NCBI GenBank assembly: GCA_003116975.1
Contig: BGKB01000035.1
Coordinates: 248,001-312,000 of the forward strand
From: Aurantiochytrium sp. KH105
Lineage: Eukaryota; Sar; Bigyra; Thraustochytrida; Thraustochytriidae
DNA length: 64,000 bases
Reading direction: 5' to 3'
Numbering within the stretch: position 1 is the first letter of the stretch; each line of letters starts with the position of its first letter. Positions 58,120 through 64,000 of the stretch are shown here, piece by piece. Both the position numbers and the translations under genes were made by a program. The notes beneath the pieces were generated by a model. That model was not told the origin of the DNA, ran no database searches, and worked only from the letters and a program-made list of their open reading frames with translations.

Positions 58120-61059
58120 TCAGAGCTTGGACGAAGAAGACGCGGCAAAAACGTGCTCGCGGGGCTTGAGGATCCAAAGCTCTGCGATGGGAAGCGGGAC
58201 ATAGCGAAAGGTGGTCTTGTGCGCGACGCGCGGCTCCCACGTAAGAATGAGAGCACCGTGCCGCAGCGAACGCTCGAGCACAGCCTGAGGGATCTCAATC
58301 TCAAGCGTTTTAGTATATGGCATCGAAGCCAAAAACCCATGCAAGCGAATCCCGTTCGCAAAGAGACGCGTCGGCTGCGCTTCGCGCTCGAGCTCCTCCC
58401 AGTCGCCGCCGTGGCGATTCAGGTCCTCGCCCAAGTAAGTGATTCGCAGCGTGAGAGGCGGTAAACCCGCGGCAAGCGTCGCAAGCGAGACCTGAAAGAG
58501 GCGCTCCAGGTCAAAGCGCATCGAGAAGCGCGCCGTGCGAGGCCAGATCGGAACAAGGTACGACCGCCAGCAACGTGGAATGAGACCATCGTGCAAATCA
58601 CGAATGACGTCATCGTTGCTCGCATCCAGGTACTCGACCATGGGTCGCGCAAAGTACATGGGATCCTGACCAAAGTCGACGGCGTGGTGCGGCGGGAGCA
58701 CCTGGTCCACCGGAATGGGTCGCGTGGGCGGCTCAAGACAACCTGGCATTTCGTGTGCCGCTTCGTCGCCAAAGCTCGCATACCAAACCACAGAGAGCGG
58801 GGCGTTGCCCATATGCTCGTGCAAGGCTTGCTTGAAGCGATGCACAAGGTTGCCGTCGCGCGTCTCCTTGCCAGAGGCCTCAGCAGATCCAGCGGGAGCA
58901 TTGCCGAGCATGTTCTGCAGGGCGCGGTTCATCGAAACCACATCGCCCAGTGGAGCCCAGACGAGATCAAAGTAGGCGCCGCGCTGGCGATGCTGGCCGC
59001 CATACCCTGTAGAAAGCTGCATTCCAATCTGGTGGTACAGGGTGGCGGCAAGGGCCATGAGCTGACCGTAAAGGTGCGTGCATGAAGCAGAAGACTCGTC
59101 GAGCTGGGTCACAATGAGCGGGTTGGGCGTGGACGGTGAGTTGAAACTGCTCATGGTGATGGGCGGCTCGTAGTAGGGAACGGCAAGGCGAGTTGACGCC
59201 TTTTCTAGATCTTCGTTCGAGCACGAGCCACTTTCCTCCAACGCGAGCAGAGCAGCGCTTTCGGCGCTACGTTCCTGGCACAGTCGCGTGTACATGAATG
59301 CGTCATGGTGCGCACGAAAGAGCAGCATGTTGAGTCGCCAATTGCGACGGTGGCGCGGCGCGAGACTGTTTTGCACCTGCGTAAAGATTGCCTGCGAACG
59401 TACGATGGATTCGCTCGTGTACAAGTCGCCGAGCCAGTTGCTCTCGAGGGTGTAAATGCCCTCCTTGATCTTTTCGACGTTGCGCTGCTGCTCCATGAGC
59501 AAGGCGACGTATTGACCAAGCATGACATCCAGCTGGTCTTCGGGGGTAGAGCCGTGGAGCGGACCGACAATGTCATCTCCCCAGTGCAGCGCAGTCCATA
59601 CATACTTGTTAACGTCATCGTTGACGCCCTCCGAATAGCAACCACACCCGATCGTGTACGGCGCCTGCTCGGCAATGATGGCTGCCATTTCGCGCGGGCG
59701 CGGGTTAATGCTCTCACGGCCGTTGGTGACCGCAAAGCTGAGATCCCAACCAAAGCAAGGCATTTGCGCAGTTTGCACGTGACAAAGATCTGGGTAGTTG
59801 CGAAGCGGAAGCTGACTGGGAACCTGAGCTCGAAACTCATCAATGGGCACACAGCTCCAAGGGCCGTAGACGACACCATTGAGGAAACCCTGGACCGTCG
59901 ACGTGTGCAGCATTTCCATCCAGAGCTGCTCTTGCACAAGTGGAACCCATGGCTCGGTGAGTCCAAGATCCACGCTCGTGGACAGACCATATTGCGAGGA
60001 GACCCAGACTTCGACGTTCGGAAAGTAGTTGGACCTCACAAAGTGTGCCTGAAGCTCGACAGCACGGAAGAATTCTTGCGCGGGTCGGCCGCCCGGGTCA
60101 CCACCCGGCACAAAGAGAACGTCCAAACGAGCAAGGTTGCTCATGATGGCGGCCCAGTGCTCGCGCGCCTGCGCCAAGAGGTCTGCATCCTCGTAGTTTT
60201 TAAAGAACGCGGGGTACCACATGGAAACGTTAATGTCGAGTTCATTGCAAAAGGTGGAGACGATGCGTAGCATGGTAAGCCAATCCACGCTAAAGGAAGG
60301 ACTTTGGAGCGCATCGTCGATTCCAGGCGGAATCATTTCGATGCCGTTGGTGCCAAAGAGAGCGAGGTCAAGAATCTCTTGGCGCATCATTTCCGGCGTG
60401 AAGGCATCGTAACTATTTGTTTTGGGTCTGTATGCAACCTGGTGCTGTCGCATGCCAAAGGTTGGTACAGAGACGATTTCGAGCTGCGTCGGGCACGCAC
60501 AGAGGCTCTGAAGCGGCTTGGCGTAGGAGATGTGATAATCCATGCGCATTTCGCGCAAGAGCCGACCGATGCCAAAGAGAAGTCCGCGATCACGGTTGGC
60601 ACGAATCGCAATGGACCTAGCGTCCTCGCTGGTTCGAATCATGTAGCCCTCGTCGCTGCCCGATGCGTCGGGGTGGAGCACCAGGTCTTCAATGACTTGG
60701 AGATGTACTTCGGTGCCCGTTTCTGACGCCTCGGTGGAAAGGATTATAGAAGCCCTTGTCGCTTCCGCTGCGGCTGCTGCTGTAGCGGCGAGGTCATCTT
60801 CCGAGGAGAGCTCTTCACTGGTCTCGGTTTCCTCGAGATCTTTTTGGGGGCCTGAATCCTCGTCGCTCGCAGGCAAGATGGTCCACTTGACGCGCGAGCG
60901 TTTCTTGACCTCAGCACAGAGGATCTCGGCAAATTTGCGATGGCGCTGGCACGTCGCAGTGTACCGGACGACGACTTTGCATCCTGCGCAGTCTTTGAAC
61001 CCGGGCGGGACCTCGAGAACGGTGGCGTCCAATTTCTTCCAGTTCTCTAGCCACCCCAT
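58120..61059 (-). CDS. Glycoside-hydrolase-like protein with C-terminal SKL
   Basis: Predicted 979-residue protein. After an N-terminal domain of the kind found in front of hexosaminidase (GH20) and alpha-glucuronidase barrels (about 10-180, ending GLLFGIGRLLREMRM), a TIM-barrel-like region runs about 200-560. It opens FGMRQHQVAYRPKTNSYDAFTPE and has a LALFGTNGIEMIPPG strand; a helical C-terminal half follows. I recognise the overall style but not a numbered GH family, and catalytic residues are not assigned. There is no signal peptide, and the protein ends SSSSKL, a textbook PTS1 peroxisomal signal, unusual for this class. A second, truncated paralog lies at 63265-63648. The ATG at 61059 is the first in frame. 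Confidence 0.7.
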   Translation of the reverse strand: MGWLENWKKLDATVLEVPPGFKDCAGCKVVVRYTATCQRHRKFAEILCAEVKKRSRVKWTILPASDEDSGPQKDLEETETSEELSSEDDLAATAAAAAEATRASIILSTEASETGTEVHLQVIEDLVLHPDASGSDEGYMIRTSEDARSIAIRANRDRGLLFGIGRLLREMRMDYHISYAKPLQSLCACPTQLEIVSVPTFGMRQHQVAYRPKTNSYDAFTPEMMRQEILDLALFGTNGIEMIPPGIDDALQSPSFSVDWLTMLRIVSTFCNELDINVSMWYPAFFKNYEDADLLAQAREHWAAIMSNLARLDVLFVPGGDPGGRPAQEFFRAVELQAHFVRSNYFPNVEVWVSSQYGLSTSVDLGLTEPWVPLVQEQLWMEMLHTSTVQGFLNGVVYGPWSCVPIDEFRAQVPSQLPLRNYPDLCHVQTAQMPCFGWDLSFAVTNGRESINPRPREMAAIIAEQAPYTIGCGCYSEGVNDDVNKYVWTALHWGDDIVGPLHGSTPEDQLDVMLGQYVALLMEQQRNVEKIKEGIYTLESNWLGDLYTSESIVRSQAIFTQVQNSLAPRHRRNWRLNMLLFRAHHDAFMYTRLCQERSAESAALLALEESGSCSNEDLEKASTRLAVPYYEPPITMSSFNSPSTPNPLIVTQLDESSASCTHLYGQLMALAATLYHQIGMQLSTGYGGQHRQRGAYFDLVWAPLGDVVSMNRALQNMLGNAPAGSAEASGKETRDGNLVHRFKQALHEHMGNAPLSVVWYASFGDEAAHEMPGCLEPPTRPIPVDQVLPPHHAVDFGQDPMYFARPMVEYLDASNDDVIRDLHDGLIPRCWRSYLVPIWPRTARFSMRFDLERLFQVSLATLAAGLPPLTLRITYLGEDLNRHGGDWEELEREAQPTRLFANGIRLHGFLASMPYTKTLEIEIPQAVLERSLRHGALILTWEPRVAHKTTFRYVPLPIAELWILKPREHVFAASSSSKL

Positions 61060-62542
61060 TATTTATTCTAGGATGTCCTTTTCTTGTCGTGGACTACTCT
61101 GAACGAGTTGCAGTAGTTCTTGGCTTGCCTTTCTTTCTTTTTCCCGCGTGGACAGTCTGTCTCGCGGTGCTTGGTCGGCTTGTTGCCTTGCTCTTTGCGA
61201 TTTCTAATCTCCCTTCACTTTGACGCGCGAGGTTCGACTCACGCCGCTCGCAGCAAGCAAAGGTCGTAGACCGCGATTCCGTCTGCGCGCCGCCGTCTGC
61301 GCGCAACAAGCGGCCCGACGGACTCTTGGTCCCCGCGTCGCTCGGCCAACGGCGAGCCGCTCTGCTTGGTCTGGACTGTCCTGTCAAAAGCTCTGGCCAA
61401 GCCGAGCCAAAAGCGCAACCAATCCAACAGCGCAAGCCAAGCCCTAGCCTAGAGGATGCCTTTTGGCGCACTGCGCAGACACCTCGGACGGACGACGAAC
61501 TATCCCGAAACGCTCGAGCTCCCTTCGCAGAGCTCGATTTTCATGCCAGCAGCCTGGCTGATTCGAGGTCTGCGCAGCGTCGCGCCGCACGGAGTTTTCC
61601 TCGCTCTTTGGCCGCCCGTACAAGTCCCGCCCGATTGCTTTTGTCAACATTGTCGACGGACGGCTCAATCGACGCGACTTCGAGCACCCGCAACGCTAAA
61701 ACTGTCACACACACAAGGCCAAGAGCAAGGCGAAGACCCGCTTTGAATCGCGCACGAACTCGCGTCGGGGCCATTCATTGATAATGCGGCCTGCATGCGT
61801 GCGATCGATGGGGATTGGCCCACCCCTCCGTCCGAGCCTGCCTTGGGCCTGCCTTGAACTTGCCTTGAGCTTGCCTTGCCATGCCATGGATCGATGGCCC
61901 GAATGACCGACGACGAGTCCAAGCGCTGTATAATGTTGCGGTTGCGGATGTGCCCCGCCGGTGCAAAAGTGGCGGCGAAACAGCCGTTGCTAATCAATCA
62001 TACAAACAAAAAGATGAACAAACAAACAAACGAACCAGTCCCAGACCTGGGACTCGTCGTCCCCAAGACCCGCACCGCCGGCCAACTGTACGGGCGGGTG
62101 AGTTCTACATTAGCAAGAGAAGTCACTGGCACGGTGGTCATGAAACGGGCAAATTCGTTGTTTCTAAAGTCAAAAATTGGAGACACAGAGAGTCCTTCAC
62201 ATGGTCAAAAAAGGTGAATTGTACAGCCACGAGCGTTGCCACTGGCCACCGCTTGCCACGAGAAAAGACGAAATGGTGGAAGAATTAACAGACTCCGAGG
62301 GATCCTCGAATTTCGAGGACGATCCTCGACCTCGGAAAATTAGATTTTGGAGGGTTTCGCCGGCGTCCCCGAGCTGGAAAAATTCACTCAGGCGATGGGA
62401 GCCAATTTGAGCGAAGGGGAAAAAGCGAACAATCGTCGAGGGGACGCTTGGGCAGCCAAGGGGCTCGCGAACGCTGGTCAGCAGGGCGGTCGCGCACGAG
62501 GCAGCTTGATCTCACGTTCGTCCTCTCCTCTGTAGCTTCGCC
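61060..62542. promoter_or_regulatory. Divergent intergenic region
   Basis: 1.5 kb, head to head. A CTTGCCTTGAGCTTGCCTTG imperfect repeat lies near 61840-61885, and a short palindrome TCCTCGA-ATT-TCGAGGA near 62302-62318. No gene is supported. Confidence 0.5.
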
Positions 62543-63013
62543 ATGGACGAGCCGAGCCGCGACTCGGCTGAAAAGGCGCCAGGGCCGCCTGCCGCCATGA
62601 AGGATGGCACTTCAGGCGGCAATGGCCAAGGTGGTAGGGCGCCCACCATGGCCACTTTTTCGACGTTTGAGAACAACCCCGAGAGCGAAAGTGCCCACTC
62701 TGACCTCTACAGAGGCCACGCTTCAACAGCCATGGCAGCTCAAGCCACCAGTCTTGGCACTGCCGATGATCTCGACACAATTCCCTCGGCTGACCTCAGT
62801 GTTGCAAACCTGCACCTTGGCGAGAGCGGATCAACGCCTGCAATGACTACCGTCTCGGTTGGCGACAACGCGGAAGTGCAGAGCATTCGCAGCGGTGCCA
62901 GCTCGATACCACGTCAAGAGCATCGCATTCATCATATGATATCCCTAACCGAGCTCGCAGATCGTCGTCGGCGCCTCGAGAACTTGGCTGCAGCGCATCC
63001 CCCCCATCGCCGC
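62543..63013 (+). CDS. First exon of an incomplete gene
   Basis: Open frame of 157 codons from an ATG at 62543 (CCATGGAC context) to a GTAAGC donor at 63014. The product is Ser/Thr/Ala/Glu-rich, probably disordered, and ends in a basic stretch (LADRRRRLENL...HPPHRR). Without splicing it runs on about 20 codons through the ambiguous base at 63031 to a stop at about 63076. No downstream exon is visible before opposing-strand genes. It may be a 5' exon cut off by a misassembly. Function unknown. Confidence 0.45.
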
Positions 63014-63264
63014 GTAAGCCATTGGGTAACNTGGCAGCAGCAAAGTAAGCAGACTTGGATGCATCCTACCGGCTAGTAGTGGCAGCCAGCATCCTGGCGA
63101 TTGGGAAATTATACAGAAGACGGCGGACGAGCGGGCGCATATTTCTTTCCTCAGAGCTCGAGGGGCGGAGGCAGAGGCCAGGCCCGATGGCGGTCCCGAC
63201 TCCATCGGCGCGCCGTGTTCACAGACGAAACAGTAATACTCCGCGACTCGGAGGGGAAACAGAC
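63014..63264. other. Possible assembly junction with ambiguous base
   Basis: Contains the single N at 63031. A + strand gene stops being followable on its left and the - strand hydrolase-like fragment loses homology on its right, which suggests a misjoin, collapsed gap or true rearrangement. Confidence 0.45.
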
Positions 63265-63648
63265 CTGGCCCTGGATGAAGCGCAGGTCGCGAATAAAGCG
63301 GTAGATGGCCGTGAGCATGGCCGTCTCTGACCCCGCGCTCAGCACGATGGACACCGTGCCCGCGCTCTCATCCTCCGGGTCGAAAGGGCACGGTTGGTTC
63401 TTGACCTGCAGAACAAAGCCGTCGTGGCCGTACTTGCCCTCCCGGTCGATGCGCAGCTCGACGTGCGACCGCGCCGCGGCCACGCGCTCCTCGACGGCCC
63501 AGCGCGTCCCGTACCGCTGCTCGATCTCGCGCTGCAGAATGTTCGCAAACATGAGCAGGCGGTCTCCGTGGCCCGGCGACCACGCCGTCGCGGACTCGAG
63601 GCCGTCGCGGACGACGATGTCCGCGTGCAGCGCGCGCAGCTTGCTCAT
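63265..63648 (-). pseudogene. N-terminal fragment of a second glycoside-hydrolase-like gene
   Basis: ATG at 63648; 128 residues aligning with the N-terminal domain of the 58120-61059 protein: FANILQREIEQRYGTRW against FAEILCAEVKKRSRVKW, GHDGFVL against DEGYMI, and SIVLSAGSETAMLTAIYRFIRDLRF against SIAIRANRDRGLLFGIGRLLREMRM. Homology ends near 63270; a GTCTGT sequence there could be a donor, but the continuous paralog has no intron at this point and no further homologous DNA is seen. It is either a broken gene or one cut by the problem near 63031. The start lies 97 bases after the stop of the next gene on the same strand. Confidence 0.55.
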
Positions 63649-63744
63649 CGCGCCCCGCCTCCTCCCAGGACGCCCAATTCCGTTGCGAGTTTACCTCCCG
63701 CCCCGCTCTCGCTCTCGCTCTCGCTCTTGCTCTTGTTCTTGCTC

Positions 63745-64000
63745 TTAGAGAGCTCTTGCCTGCTCCTTGCGGACGGCCTCGAAGACGTCTCCGATCTGGT
63801 ACTTGGGACGCGCCGCCAGGACCTCGGCGCGTCGACGCCGCTGCTCTTCGCCTTCGCCTTCGCCGCCGAGCCGAGCCGAGCCGAGCCGGGACGCGAGGAG
63901 ACGAGGCCTGCCGCCGCTGCCGCTCTGCGCCGCGCGAGACCTCCGTGCGCGGTCGAGCGCGGTCGAGCGTCGAGATCGGGATATGTCTGTCTGTCTGTAT
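63745..64000 (-). CDS. C-terminal fragment of a gene running off the window
   Basis: Open to the right edge, with the stop (TAA) at 63745-63747. The visible 84 or so codons are Arg/Ala/Ser/Gly-rich, then give a more ordered end: a charged helix (EEQRRRRAEVLAARPKYQ) and IGDVFEAVRKEQARAL. High third-position GC supports coding. The family is not recognised. Confidence 0.5.
   Translation of the reverse strand, partial: YRQTDISRSRRSTALDRARRSRAAQSGSGGRPRLLASRLGSARLGGEGEGEEQRRRRAEVLAARPKYQIGDVFEAVRKEQARAL

Noticed and set aside
61215-61250. GGTTCGACTC sequence resembling a tRNA B box
   Set aside because: No matching A box, cloverleaf or acceptor pairing could be built around it.
62295-62330. Short palindrome as a regulatory site or terminator
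   Set aside because: A 7-bp stem alone in GC-rich DNA is expected by chance and no second copy was seen.
1-64000. CRISPR arrays, bacterial operons, ribosome binding sites, riboswitches
   Set aside because: The window is eukaryotic nuclear DNA with spliceosomal introns; tandem arrays are microsatellites without spacers.

Overview
This window is nuclear DNA from a GC-rich, intron-poor unicellular eukaryote. The best fit is a thraustochytrid or related labyrinthulomycete (stramenopile). That placement is an inference from gene content and architecture: a calcium-regulated kinase with EF-hands and a PH domain ahead of the kinase, a PLK4-type centriole kinase, a multi-IQ myosin, long single-exon genes, and intergenic DNA full of short tandem repeats. 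No marker gene proves the lineage. There are two ambiguous bases, at 1662 and 63031.

Layout. 1-3015 is repeat-rich intergenic DNA. From 3016 to 34281 genes mostly alternate in strand, meeting tail to tail over a few hundred bases and head to head over 0.5-2 kb. In order they are a multi-pass membrane protein with an acidic tail (+), an unconventional myosin (-), a glycerophosphocholine acyltransferase GPC1 with two introns (+), a TIR-domain protein (+), a She9/Mdm33-like mitochondrial inner-membrane protein (-), an EF-hand/PH/kinase protein (+), a TPR protein with a mitochondrial-type N-terminus (-), a 1612-residue lumenal-domain/PqiA-like membrane protein (+), Misato (-) and a calponin-homology protein with a long acidic region (+). 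A 529-bp element with 20-bp perfect terminal inverted repeats lies between the PqiA-like and Misato genes.

From 34382 to 42437 there is a carrier resembling peroxisomal adenine-nucleotide carriers (-), two tandem ketopantoate reductases (-,-), a mitochondrial enolase-like protein that appears to have lost its catalytic residues (+) and a hotdog thioesterase (-). From 43387 to 61059 there is an unrecognised protein (+), a PLK4-like kinase (-), a beta-propeller-like protein (+), LSM2 (+), an ARFGAP1-type ArfGAP with one intron (-), pyruvate carboxylase (-) and a large glycoside-hydrolase-like protein ending in SKL (-).

The right end (62543-64000) carries three incomplete genes around the ambiguous base at 63031: a + strand first exon, a - strand N-terminal fragment of a second glycoside-hydrolase-like gene, and the C-terminus of a further - strand gene. 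A misjoin or gap collapse is possible here.

These are independent genes, not an operon. Two themes recur. One is mitochondria (She9-like, TPR, enolase-like, pyruvate carboxylase, possibly Misato). The other is possible peroxisomal targeting (carrier, thioesterase ending ARL, hydrolase-like protein ending SKL, one reductase ending TKL). The most interesting candidates are the enolase-like pseudoenzyme, the TIR protein with a retained candidate catalytic Glu, the lumenal-domain/PqiA fusion and the transposon-like element.
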